Positions 45,291 to 56,079 of a stretch of DNA of 64,000 bases are shown here, one piece after another. The stretch comes from Phascolarctos cinereus (Eukaryota; Chordata; Mammalia; Diprotodontia; Phascolarctidae): contig NW_018344252.1 in NCBI RefSeq assembly GCF_002099425.1, positions 1,550,001-1,614,000 on the forward strand, given 5' to 3'. Numbering within the stretch: the first letter of the stretch is position 1; each line of letters starts with the position of its first letter. The notes beneath the pieces were generated by a model. It did no database searches. It was not told the origin of the DNA and was given only the letters and a program-made list of their open reading frames with translations. The position numbers were made by a program, and so were the translations under genes.

Positions 45291-46639
45291 TGAGCAATCA
45301 TCCTGTCATCTGTAATGATGGCATGCCCTGGCCTAGAATGCTTTAAAGTTATAACCACACTGGACATGGTGGCAGAATGAAAAGTCTTGCCTCCATTTCA
45401 CCCCCATGGTCACTCAGCCAATCAGAGTGGAGCCCATGTGGCCATATCCTGGGGCCAACCCTCCTGTCTCACCCAGCTCTTTGCCTCTGGTGAGGACAAG
45501 GATCCACGCTGAGCAGATGAAGAGCGTCATCTTAGAGACACAGGAAGCAGCCACTGAGACATCTGCTTACTCCCCAAAGTCTCCCAGGCTGGACTTCTGC
45601 TCCAACCCACAGCACAAGGGAACTCATGTTGTAATTCTGGGACATAGGTACCAAGTGAGTTCCAAAGACCCAACCCCACAAGTCATTTTTAATCACCTAT
45701 TTGGGAAGACCAACCAACCCTTAGCAGTGCTTTCAAGTGGAGGTTCCAAATCTCTGAATGGCTTCCTAGTTGAATGACCTCTAAAATACTGCATGGCACC
45801 CTCATGTGACCCCAGGATGTCGGCATGTGCTTAGAGCTCCCAGTCGGGCCCCCTCTCTGTCAGACACAGGCATCTAACAATAAGCTCTGAGGGGAGGCAG
45901 GGGCAGCCCGAAGAGAAAACAGGAGTGAAAGATGAGAAATCCAAAACAGGGAAGGAGAAGGTAATAAAGAAGAGTAAAGCCTTAACTTTCCAGTGAAGCC
46001 CTATTGTTTTAACCTTGGGAAGCCATAAATTCAGAGGCTCAGCCTGGTCACAGAAACAAAGGGTTAAGGAAATCTAAGTGTCCTGGGGGAGATCAGATCC
46101 CGTGGGGTCACCACAAAGCAGTAAGGAACCTCCAAGGAACTGAAGATTGGACTGGCCATCTTTCCACTTTAATAGGGCACTTAATGTCTCCTGTTGCAAT
46201 CTTCAGACTCAGGATGGCAGTTAATTCCCCAGAGTGGAACCTAAGGAGAAGGAGGAGGAGGCAGGGTTGGAATTGGATACAAACAGCTTTACCTGCTCTC
46301 CAAGGTAAGTTCACATCTATGTGTTTATTTTAAGTGATTTGCTGCATTAGTCAGTCTATATTGAAGTGAGATGAGCCAATAAACGTTATCTTTTAACAAA
46401 GAATGCACCTCAAGGAGTTATCATCAGCTTATTCAGACACCTCCTTCTTGAAAAACAAAAGTTTCTGTCACCTTTGTTGGTAGCAGAACTCTGACTTTCA
46501 CCCCTTTAGGGTACTTCTATAAAGTTGTATATTATTGTTATTTCTTCCCATGTTGTAAGTGGTTCTTGACTAAATTGGGAACTCTGGTAGTGCTTGTATG
46601 TGGTGATGTCTGCTCCTGCCACCATCCACGTAATGGGAT
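45291..46639. other. Intergenic, unassigned
   Basis: Non-repetitive DNA of moderate GC. A 123-codon open frame at 45,406-45,777 has no family resemblance. Confidence 0.4.
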
Positions 46640-46930
46640 CTGAGCACTGAAAGTGATCTTTGAGGCCATTGAGGTTAACCAAAACTGACACAGAAATCCC
46701 TCCCTGCAACATCCCTGAGGAGTGGCCATCCAGCCTTTGTGTGTAGATTTCCAAGGAGGGGAAAACCCGTTCTTTTTAAAGCAGCCCGTTCCTCTCTTGG
46801 ATAGCTTTAATTAATAGGAAACTCTCATGTATATGAAGTTCAGATATGCTTTTTTGTAACTTTTCCACAATGTACCTTGTTCTGCCTTTTGGGGCCAAAC
46901 ATAAGTATAATATTTTTTCTACAGACAGTT
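46640..46930 (-). repeat. CR1/L3 LINE fragment, inverted
   Basis: The antisense phrases typical of CR1/L3 appear in order: ACATCCCTGAGGAGTGGCCA, AAAGCAGCCCGTTCCTCTCT, TTGGATAGCTTTAATTAATA and GTTCTGCCTTTTGGGGCC. Confidence 0.8.
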
Positions 46931-47794
46931 ATCAATTTTCCAAAGTTTTCTTTTTTTAGCATGCAGAGACTGGTGCTCCCTTCCTAACCCCCAAATAGGC
47001 AGGTTCAGTGCCGGAGGTTGGTTCCTTGGCCCTGTAGAGCCTGGGGCTACTACTGAGGGATGGAAGGATTGATTTTCTAGTAAGAATCAATTTGTCACAC
47101 AGACTCAACTAGCTTTTAGTAATAGAGTCATTACCAAGGGATACAGTAAGAACATTTGGTACAAAACATCCCCCCGAAACTCTGTGACAGATTCTGCCCC
47201 AGGTCCTTAAAGTGGCCAGGACAAAGCAGGCTCAAGCTTCCAGAGCAGGTGTGGCAGAGGTAATTCCTAGCTCCTGGAAATCCCTTTGTAGGAGTCCTCC
47301 AGACACTCTGCTTTGGTGTGCTGTCATTCTCTGCTGAGCTCTTGGTAGGGCTTTGAATGTGTGACTCGACTAGTTTTGGCTTCTGATGTAGCCACTGCCC
47401 TCAGACATTCCAGGGATGTGGGGAAGATGCAGATGGGAAGATAGGAAGTCCTCTGCAGGGCTAAGCTCCCAGGCTTCCTCAACCAATCCAAATGCTCTTC
47501 CTTTGCAGCATCACTTCTGACCCACCCAATGGAACATCAGAGACATTTAAAGTGATCAAACAAAAGGAATGCTTTTGATTGATTTGATTTAATTTAATCT
47601 CTGGTGAAGAGATAGCATTTAATCAGTTACTTTAGGGGTGTTGGGGTAATTGGATTGATTTACTAACCCTAACCCTAATTGCTTTACGCTATGCCTAGCT
47701 CCTCCCTTCCATAATCTTGCACAATACAGCATAATTTTGAGGCCTTTCACCATCCAGATTGCTCTCCTCTATGTACGAGTATCTACATATATAA
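46931..47794. other. Intergenic, unassigned
   Basis: No recognised gene or repeat family. A short telomere-like word lies at 47,664-47,678. Confidence 0.35.
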
Positions 47795-48197
47795 TATATA
47801 TGTATCCAGGTTATCAACATCCTTTCTAAGATGTGGCATCAGGAATGGACCACCATATTCCACATGTGGTCCAACTAAGATGAAATGTAGTAGGACTATT
47901 ACCCATGAAGATGGCATATTAATCAGCAAGCGTTTGTGAAACATTAAGTAGGTGCTAGGCTGGTATTGTGATATCCTCAGGGGATACAGAGAAAGGTGAA
48001 TGGCAGTCCCTGCCCTCAAGGGGTTTATAGTGCAGTGGAGGAGACAGCATGTAAATAGCTATATAAGACATGTATAGTGTAAATGGGAAGGGATCTCAGA
48101 GGGAATGGGCAGGTAGGGAACCAGAAAAGGCCTTTGCAGAAGATGAGATTTGAACTATCTTGAAGGAATCCAGGAAAACCAGAGGGGTGTGTGTGTG

Positions 48198-48233
<36 letters not shown>

Positions 48234-48400
48234 CAAACTATTGTTTTATATTTAGCTTGGAATCCCCCAAAGCTTCCTGGCTATTGTAGTCAGGAACCAC
48301 TATCTCCTGTACCTCTCCCAGTGTGCACTTGTAAAGTTGATTTTGTTGAAGCTTATTGTAGAACTTTGCATGTATCCGTATAGGAGAAGATCATAAGTTT
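47795..48400 (-). repeat. CR1 LINE, inverted, split by an L2 3' end and a TG repeat
   Basis: CR1 antisense DNA at about 47,795-47,915 (CATCCTTTCTAAGATGTGGC, CCACATGTGGTCCAACTAAG) resumes at about 48,262-48,400 (GTGCACTTGTAAAGTTGATT, GTAGAACTTTGCATGTATCC). Between them are an inverted L2 3' end (about 47,920-48,170) and a TG microsatellite (48,187-48,232). Confidence 0.75.
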
Positions 48401-48589
48401 GGTGTTGGATATGATGAGTTTTAGGTGATAATGGGGGACCAGGTGGTTATAATCATCTCTAATTTGGGGAGAAGCCCAGTCCTGCCCAGATTTATTCCCT
48501 TCTTGGCTGTGCTTCTGAGTACCAAGCTCCTGAGGCAGGTACTTTTCTCCCTCCACTCCCTTTTAGCTCTCCTCTTTATGTTGTCTTCT

Positions 48590-48720
48590 TTTATTAGAAT
48601 GTAAGCTCTTTGAGGCCAGGCATCATCTTTCTTTTTGCTAATATTTTATTTAAGCACTTAGCCTTAATACTTAAGCTGAATACTTGAAAGCTGCTGGCTT
48701 ATAACCTATAGAAAGCTAGA
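48590..48720 (+). repeat. L2/L3 3' end
   Basis: TAGAATGTAAGCTCTTTGAG and GCCAGGCATCATCTTTCTTT. Confidence 0.7.
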
Positions 48721-48954
48721 AATATGGCTGGGGTATCAGGAAGACATCAGAGTTGGCAACATAGAGGCAGCAATCCTGCGCTTGGTGTCTGAAGACCTTA
48801 GCGCCATCTTGGTCCTGTCATTTAGGAACTCTCTGTCCTCGGTTAGGTCATTTAACTCCTAAGGGCCATAGTTTCCACCTCTAGAAAATGAAAATTTGGG
48901 CCGGAGAAGCTGGAGTTCTGCTTCACTGGACTCCATATTTCACTGCAAGGTAGG

Positions 48955-49200
48955 ACTGTGTGCAGTTGTGAGTGCCACAAGGACAGGGATTGGAAGGAGA
49001 GTGTCCAGAACAAGAAGTCCAGGATACGGAGGCAATTGGAAGCCATGCCATATGTGCACTATCTAGCCTGGAGAATAGAGGACTCAGGGCAGACCTGATA
49101 GCTGTCATCAAGTGTTTGAAGAGCTGTCATAGAGACAAGACAATAGACCTGTTTTCTGCCCAGAGGGCAGAACCAGGAGAATTTTCCTAGGACAAAGAGC
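48955..49200 (+). repeat. CR1/L3 fragment, sense
   Basis: GGAGAGTGTCCAGAACAAGA, GCCTGGAGAATAGAGGACTC, CTGATAGCTGTCATCAAGTG and TCTGCCCAGAGGGCAGAACC follow CR1/L3 order. It is opposite in orientation to the two CR1 pieces just to its left. Confidence 0.8.
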
Positions 49201-49224
49201 TGTCCCAAAATGTGTGTGTTTTAT

Positions 49225-49360
49225 TCTGATCCTCTTCCTTCACTAGACTGTAAGGTCCCTGGGGGCAAGGATCCTCCCCCCCCCCCGCTTTTTGTGACTG
49301 TATTTTCAGTACCTAGCACCATGCTTTGTACCTCATAGGTGATTAAAACATATTTGTTGA
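49225..49360 (+). repeat. L2 3' end
   Basis: AGACTGTAAGGTCCCTGGGG, CAGTACCTAGCACCATGCTT and a GTTGAATTTAG end. Confidence 0.75.
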
Positions 49361-49489
49361 ATTTAGATTTAGCTTTGAGACAAAACGGAGAATTAGAGAA
49401 ACTGAGATAAGAAAAGGTTTGGTGCCGAGGGTAATGTGATAATTAAATGAGAGCTGAATAAAAGGACTGTCTAATGGTAGCTTTTCACC

Positions 49490-49835
49490 ATACATCCCTG
49501 ATAAGGGTCAGATATTCAAGACGTATGGAGAATTAACACATATTCTGTATAATTTCCCACCTTGCCTAAGTGGTCAGAGAATATGAACCAATATTCTTCA
49601 AAAGAATTGCTAACTATTAACATGGGGCACATGAAAGAGCGCCCCAAATGGCTAATGATGAGAGAAATGCCAACTCTGAGGTTTCATTTAACATTCTGCA
49701 AAACTGGCAAAGATGGAAAAAGATTGGGAATAAGCAATATTGGATGGATTGTGGAGAGATAGGCATATCAATACACTGTTGGTGGAGCTATAAACAGGTC
49801 CAATGATTCAGGAATTATGCAAAGAAAGAAATTGT
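49490..49835 (+). repeat. L1 ORF2 piece, sense
   Basis: GAGAGAAATGCCAACTCTGA, GATAGGCATATCAATACACT and GTTGGTGGAGCTATAAACAG belong to the distal part of L1 ORF2. It abuts an inverted L1 3' end. Confidence 0.8.
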
Positions 49836-50260
49836 TACAATTCAATTTTATTTATTTTCAGTTCTGGATTCTCTCTCATACTATGGAGAAGGTTGGGAAA
49901 ACAAAACCCATTAAAATACATGTAGCAATATATAACAAATCCCCACATTAGCAGTGTCCAGAAAGAAAAAAAAGACAACGTGCTTCTGCTCTCACTTTGT
50001 GTTTATGAGCTTTCTGTCTGGAGGTGGAGAGCAGCTTTCATCACGAGTCCTTTCACACTCATTGGTCATTGTGTTGGTCAGAGTTCCCGAGTCTCTCAAA
50101 GCTTTTTTTTTTAATCTTTGCAGTATTGCTGTTATATAAATTGTCCTCCTGGTTCTACTCGCCTCACTTCATGTCAGTTCCCAGAAGCCTTAACAAAGAA
50201 ATGTTTATGCCCTGTCTTTTACTTGGAACCCAGTGCTCTCTGACAAGATACTTGAAGCAT
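49836..50260 (-). repeat. L1 3' end, inverted
   Basis: The 3' UTR and the very end of ORF2 are read on the minus strand (GCTTTCTGTCTGGAGGTGGA, CCTCCTGGTTCTACTCGCCT). It is more diverged than the copies at 30,715 and 60,285. Confidence 0.75.
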
Positions 50261-50359
50261 GGAAATACGGTAAATGACTGCTGCAACACCACAGGTGGGA
50301 AATGAGGCCTCAGCTAAGGTGGAAACCACATAAGCAAAGAGAGAAACTCAGCTGTCATC

Positions 50360-51600
50360 AAGCAAGGAAGCATTTATTAAGAGTTTGCTATGTACCAGGT
50401 ACTGTGCTAAGCACCAGGGATACAGGAAAAGTCGATTTGTCCTCAAGGAGCTCAGAAATCTAATGAAAGAGACAACATGCAGACAACCATGTACAAACAA
50501 TATATACTACACATTATGTGCCATATACAGGATATATTGGAAATAATCATCAGAGGGAAGGCACGAGGATTAAGAGGCACTGGGAAACGCTTCCTGTAGA
50601 AGGTGAGATTTTTAGCTGGGACTTGAAGGAAACCAGGGAAGCTGGCATCAGAGATGAATAGGGAGAAGATCATTACAGGCATGGGGGACAGTCACTGAAA
50701 ATGCCCGGATTTGGGAGAAGGTGTGACTTTTTTAAGGAACAGTAAGGAGGCCAATGTTATTGGATTGCAAAGTGGAGGGGAATAAGGTATAAGAAGACTG
50801 GAAAGAGAGGAAGAGGCCTGGTTGGGAAAGGGTTTAAATGCCAAACAGAAGATTTTCTATTTGATCCTGGAGGTAACAGGAAGCCACTGGAATTTATTGA
50901 ATAGGGGAGGTAACATGGTCAGATGAATTTTGGAAGATCAATGTGACAGCTTAGTGGAGGATGGACTGGAGAGGGGAGAGATTTGAGGCAGGAAGAAGAA
51001 CCAGCAGTTATTGAAATAGTCTAGCTACGAAATGATCTAGGCTTGTACCAGGGTGGTGGAAGTGTTAGAAGAGAGAAGAAGCTGTATATAAAAAGTGTTA
51101 TGAGGGTAGAATTAATAGAATTTGGCAACTGATTGGATAAGTGGGGGTAAGAGAAAGGAGTTGAAGACATCACCAAGATTTCAAGTTTGGGTAACTGGGA
51201 GGATGGTGATACCCTCAGTGGTAATAGGAAAGTTAGGAAGAAATGTGATAGCTGCTGTGAAGGTAGGAGGATTGGAGTGTGAAGGGAATGGAGAAAGGTT
51301 TATGAACTAGGTTAGTTTTTAAATAGTGAAAGAAGGTGGAAAGATTGTAAATCAGAAACATAGGATAGAGGTGACTGTGTTAACATTAGAGAAAGGATTC
51401 CAGAAGGCAAAATTGGATGTGAGGACATAGGACAGCATAGATTGTGGAAGATTGAGGTGGATAGGGATGAGAGATGGGAAGGGAAGAAGACTGTTGTCTC
51501 AGTAAATGTTGACTCTGAAACCTGAGGACAAGGGGATGGGAACCTGGAATTTGTCCACAATAGAGTGATAAATGACTAGTGTACAGGGGAGTCCGATGCT
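50360..51600 (-). repeat. L2, 3' half, inverted
   Basis: It starts with the L2 3' end (GCATTTATTAAGAGTTTGCT, CTGTGCTAAGCACCAGGGAT). It continues through AAAATGCCCGGATTTGGGAG, CAAACAGAAGATTTTCTATT and AAGCCACTGGAATTTATTGA toward the reverse transcriptase end. It is one of two long L2 copies in the right half of the window. Confidence 0.88.
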
Positions 51601-51879
51601 ATAGAGCCCTCCAATGTCTGACTATGAACTCAACTTGAGCTCTGATTGCCTCTGGTTCTCAGAGACCAGAATCTTTTATTGTTCTGAGACTCTGATGGCT
51701 GAGGAAGAATGAATGTGGTGATTGGGCCCTGGAGGGGTAGAGGAAGTCTTGGCTAGATTCATGTTTTGTGTTCAACCTGGAGCCTCAATCCAAGATGACA
51801 GGGGTGGGGTACACTCAGTAGGAGGTACTCTGTATTCCAGACACTCTGCACATGTCTGGTACAAATACTCAGCATCTAA

Positions 51880-52043
51880 TCTCTGAGTGCCCAGAAGCAA
51901 AATTGCTGCTCCATCCCACCCTGAGGGCTTTAAGTGCTCTAGCTTAGTCTCAGAGATGGCTGATGCAGTCAGTGAGTGGAGTTGGGATTTGAACTCAGGC
52001 CTTTCAACTCCATATCCAGTGCTTTTCCTACTCCATTATGTTG
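51880..52043 (-). repeat. Inverted MIR at the retrocopy target site
   Basis: GGGATTTGAACTCAGGCCTT and CCATATCCAGTGCTTTTCCT. It ends just before the first copy of the target-site duplication of the UQCR10 retrocopy. Confidence 0.75.
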
Positions 52044-52057
52044 CCTTAACAAACATT
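52044..52057 (+). repeat. Target-site duplication, left copy
   Basis: CCTTAACAAACATT, identical to 52,593-52,606. It flanks the tail microsatellite and the UQCR10 retrocopy. Confidence 0.9.
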
Positions 52058-52104
52058 CATTCATTCATTCATTCATTCATTCATTCGTTCGTTCATTCAC
52101 TCAT

Positions 52105-52150
<46 letters not shown>

Positions 52151-52195
52151 CATCTATCTATCTATCTATCTAATCTATCTATCTATTTATTTATT
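52058..52195. repeat. Compound (ATTC)n (ATCT)n microsatellite at a retrocopy tail
   Basis: ATTC units (to about 52,104) are followed by ATCT units and a few ATTT units. On the minus strand this follows the UQCR10 poly(A) signal directly, so it occupies the place of the retrocopy's poly(A) tail. Confidence 0.9.
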
Positions 52196-52592
52196 TGTCA
52201 CGGATAATTCACATTCTCTTTATTTGTCAGCTCTCGGAACAGATGGAGCAGAGGTGGAATAATGAATGCCATGAACGTGTCCCATGCAGCGTCTGACTGG
52301 ATCTTCTCCCCGGGCTGCTGTTCCTGGCCCTAGATCGGTCCCGTGGCCGGAGCTCACGCCTGGCGCCAGCAGCTATTCCTCCTCATACTTGTGCTTAATG
52401 GGCTTCCACAGCTTCCCTTGGTTGATGCTTTCGTAGATGGCGTCACCGCCCTGGTCGAAGGCGCGCTCGAAGAACAAGACGCCCACGGCGCTGGTGAGCA
52501 CGAAGGTGGAGGTCCTGCGGAAGAAGATCGAGTACACTTGCCGGAGCATCGACTGAGGACGCCATCTTCCGCCGTCCCGGCCTTGCCCCCGC
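52196..52592 (-). pseudogene. UQCR10: UQCR10 retrocopy (cytochrome bc1 complex subunit 9), frame intact
   Basis: UQCR10 is a small single-span subunit of respiratory complex III in the inner mitochondrial membrane. On the minus strand, ATG at 52,549 opens 58 codons to TAG at 52,373. The frame contains FFRRTSTFVLT (9-19), FFERAFDQGGDAIY (26-39) and INQGKLWKPIKHKYEEE (42-58), close to human UQCR10 (63 residues). An earlier ATG at 52,565 is out of frame with the homologous part, so the ancestral start seems lost while a downstream ATG keeps the core. There are no introns. AATAAA (reverse of 52,219-52,224) lies near the 3' end. Fourteen-base target-site duplications and a tail repeat mark LINE-mediated insertion. 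The high CpG content suggests a young copy. Expression is unknown: it could be a retropseudogene or a retrogene. Confidence 0.9.
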
Positions 52593-52606
52593 CCTTAACA
52601 AACATT
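52593..52606 (+). repeat. Target-site duplication, right copy
   Basis: CCTTAACAAACATT, identical to 52,044-52,057. The sequence continues as an L2 3' end (TATTAATCAGCTGC), which gives the pre-insertion site. Confidence 0.9.
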
Positions 52607-53290
52607 TATTAATCAGCTGCTAAGTGCACATGAGTCATGACTGTGCATGAAGTGGCTGAAGCAAGAGCGGCAAAGCTGTCTATGGTCAGAAAAGGATGTG
52701 GGCCACTCTTGCAAGGGATAATGGAGCAAAGACTAACAGATGGACAGCTCCAGTGCTGAAATGAGTGCCACAAAATATGAAAAGAATCAGAGTAGGGCCT
52801 CCAGCACACTGGGGATATCTGTTACAAAGGATCTATTAAAGACATGAATGAGAGGGTCCTGGAAGGGTTATGAATAGTCCTGCTGGAGGGGATTCCATGC
52901 TGATGAAATCACAGATCCCCTGGAGTATAAGTACTGAAATATGTGCAAAGCACTGTGCTTTGGGGCTAGCTCCATGGACAGCTAGCTCCCAGGCCTTGTT
53001 CTCAAGGAACTTATAGTCTAATGGAGAAAGGGCAAGTATATAACTGACTGATACAAAGCAGAAGAAGAGAAGCACAAAGGAGAGGTTCAGGTAAGATGCT
53101 CTGAGTACCTTGAGAAGGGAAAATTTCTTTCATATGGTGGGTCAAGGAAACCTTCAATAAGGAGGGGCACTTGAGTGGGGCCTCAAAGAAAAGAGGAGAT
53201 TTCCATATAAGAAGATAGCAGGGTAGAGGGAGAAGAAGATACTGTAGGAAGATTAGAAACAGATGGGGCCTTGGAACAACATAGTCCTAA
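52607..53290 (-). repeat. L2 3' pieces, inverted, degraded
   Basis: An L2 3' start at the duplication is followed by a gap, and then at about 52,925-53,225 by another antisense L2 3' part (GCAAAGCACTGTGCTTTGGG, TTCTCAAGGAACTTATAGTC). Confidence 0.6.
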
Positions 53291-53619
53291 GTCTATCTCC
53301 CTGCTAGATTGCAAGCGCCATGAAAGTAGGGACTATGTCTTTTCTGAATGTTACAGCTCTCCTGGTATCTAAGCCAGTGCTCTATGCACGTGGTAGATCC
53401 ATTTTAGTGGAGGTGAACCACCGATGTGACATGGTAGCCAAACAGGTTAATTCACCTCTGTGCTTCACCCTTCTGAAGCAGGGGGACGATAGTCCTACCT
53501 TCCCTGGACAGATTTTGGGAAGGATATTGACGAACTAGAGGGAATCTAGAAGAGGATGACCAAGATGTCAGCGGGATTAGCGATCATGCTATAAGAGGAC
53601 GAGTTCACTTCATTTGAAT
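53291..53619. repeat. Short LINE end and MIR-like pieces
   Basis: GATTGCAAGCGCCATGAAAG (sense LINE 3' end, about 53,305) is followed by weak MIR-like DNA. Confidence 0.45.
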
Positions 53620-53990
53620 TCAGCCAGTGGTTATTTTAGGTGCCTACCACACACTAGGTACTGTTCTACGTGTTGGTGATACAAAGACAAAATAAAACAG
53701 TCCCTACCCTCAAAGAGATCACTTATTTGTTTGGGAGTGGACATGTGCAAATATAAGCAGATACAAAATAAACATAAAGTGACTTCTGGGTAAGGGAGGG
53801 AGGAAGTGTAATTTGGAAGGTAATCTTGACAATAGAACATAGAGTCCCGATGGCACAATGGAAGGATAGGGAAGGATGGGAAAGGGACACCCAAGAAATG
53901 GTGACGACACAGATAGTTATGAGGGGACAGGGAGTGGTGACTGGGAAAAGAGCTTCAACACAAGAGTAAGGAGCTTGGGATGTTAAGTCT
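53620..53990 (-). repeat. L2 3' end, inverted
   Basis: GTGCCTACCACACACTAGGT, TCCCTACCCTCAAAGAGATC and a degraded continuation. Confidence 0.7.
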
Positions 53991-54002
53991 GGGGAAGAGA
54001 AG

Positions 54003-54003
<1 letters not shown>

Positions 54004-54052
<49 letters not shown>

Positions 54053-54083
54053 GTGTGTGTGTGTGTGTAGGTGTGCGTGTGTG
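54004..54083. repeat. (TG)n microsatellite
   Basis: Long TG run with AGG interruptions in its right third. Confidence 0.97.
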
Positions 54084-54640
54084 ATGTGGGGAGGGGGGAG
54101 TAGGGAGAATTATTATGAATTGTCTTGAAATATTTAAAGGGTTTTCTTGTGGAAAAGAGGTTAGGCATTTTTTTCATTGGTCCCAGAGGACAAATTTTGG
54201 CTTGAGATAACAGTAATTAATGGTTAGAGATCTAACAAGATTGGGAATAGTAGTGGCTTCTCCCTCACTGGAGACTCACTTATTAGGGATGTCATAGAAG
54301 GAATTTTGGGTTAGGTATCTCTTGGACTAGATCTTTTCTTAAGTCCCCTCTGGTTCCAATATTCTGTGATTCTGTGTGAATTAAATTGAAAGCCTCTTCC
54401 AATGAAGAAAAATCATTTATCCTATAATCTATAATGCAAATGGATTTTTGTAGCATATCAAGCCTGGGGCAATTACTCCTGTTATCAGTGAATTAATCTA
54501 CATATCTGCTGGCTATTCATGTGGTGGACACATCATGATGATGAGGCAGGGAGAGATGCTAGGGTGGCTGAGATCATATCATTAAATTAGCTGATCAGAT
54601 CAAGGCTGTTTGGGAAGACAGGTAGAGTCAGCATAAGAGG
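54084..54640. other. Intergenic, mostly unassigned
   Basis: A MIR tail-like piece lies at about 54,280-54,400 (TCTGGTTCCAATATTCTGTG). Nothing else is recognised. Confidence 0.4.
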
Positions 54641-56020
54641 TCACTTGTAACAGACTTAGAGAATAGGAGAATGTTGAGAGGCTGAAGATCAGGGAGAGTG
54701 GAGAGGGATGGGGTCAGAGGAACAAAAGGATAGAAAATTGTGGCCAGAGAGGAGAATTTCCAAGTTTTGTGTTTTGGTGAGGTCTAAAGTATGAAGGCCA
54801 GGAACAGGAAAAAAAACCCCAGTGAACTTTGATGGAACTGGGAAGCCAGGGAGGTTCATTCAACTTCCTAAAGATGCTAGCAGGGGATGGGGTGACAATG
54901 AGAGTATGAGCCAGTATGAGAACATGTCCTTGAAATGACTTTGGATATTAGAAAGAGTTGTTATGAGTATATGGCATTAACTTCAAAGGAGAAAAGGTTA
55001 TAAAGTGAGAGTGTCAAAAGAATGCTCTAGATTTGATAGCTGGGAAGGCATTGTCTCCTTCTGAATCCATAGGAGGAGATTTCACAAGAAGTGCTTTCAT
55101 CATGGGAAAAGTATATTTGGTTTAATGGGAAGAAGCAGAAGAAGGATAGTGATGCCCTTAGTAAGAAAGTTCAGAAGGTTTTTTGGGGAAGATAACAAAT
55201 TTTGTTTTGTACAGGTTGAGTTCGAGATGCCTCCTAGACAACCAGTTTGGGATGCAATATTGGAGCTCAAGATGGAGACTAGGGCTGACGGTCTAGATCG
55301 GGGAATCATGTGCACAGAGATGTACCCATGGGATCTGATGAGGGCACCAAATGGGATAATATACAAGGAAAAAGAAAAAGGACCTAAGACAGAGCCTTGG
55401 GAGACATCTATGATTAGTGAGAATTGAATGGATGAAGGACTAGAAAAAGATACCGAGAATGAGTGACCAGGTAGGTAGGAGGAGAACCAGGTTAGAACAG
55501 TGTCATCAAAACCTAGAGGGGGGGGAGTGTCCAGGAGAAGAAAGTGATCAGCAGTGCTGTAGAGAGTACAAGAATGATGATGATTGAGAAAAGGCTTTGA
55601 ATTTGTCAGTGAAGAGATCTTAGGTGATTTTGGAGAGAGAAGTTTCAGTGGAATGATAAAGTTGAAAACCAGATTGCTGAGGGTTTAGAAGAGAGTAAGA
55701 AAAGTTAGTCTACACTGCACCTAGTGTAGACAACTTTCTCAAGGAGTTTAGCCAAAAAGTGAGAAGATATATAGAAGGATAGCTAGTAGAGACAATAAGA
55801 CCAAATGAGAGGTGGTGGTTTTTTTTTGATGGGCATGTTTGCAAATGGCAAAGAAAGAATCACTAGATAGAGAAGGACTGAAGATAAAAGATAGAATGGA
55901 ATTAATAATGGGAAGACTAGACTGTTGGAGAATATGGGAGGGAATAGGAACCAGATTGCATGCAGAGGGGTTGACATTGGCAAGGACAAAAGGCATCTTT
56001 TCTTCTGAGCCAGTCACTCA
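54641..56020 (-). repeat. L2 with reverse transcriptase region, inverted
   Basis: From about 55,100 the match is clear. Minus-strand frames at 55,100-55,366 and 55,748-56,017 carry the L2 blocks ISVHMIPRSRPSALVSILSS and LANVNPSACNLVPIPSHILQ, the latter like SKANPSTCALDPIPSRLLK of L2. The left boundary (54,641) is approximate. The copy is interrupted on the right by the ferritin retropseudogene. Confidence 0.82.
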
Positions 56021-56079
56021 ATGCGCAGTTACTAAGCATTTCCAGCTTTCCAGGCCCTTTTGTGGTCGCAGAACCAGCA

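Noticed and set aside
47664-47678. Telomere-like TAACCCTAACCCTAA
   Set aside because: Only about two and a half units. This is too short for an interstitial telomere and explainable by chance.
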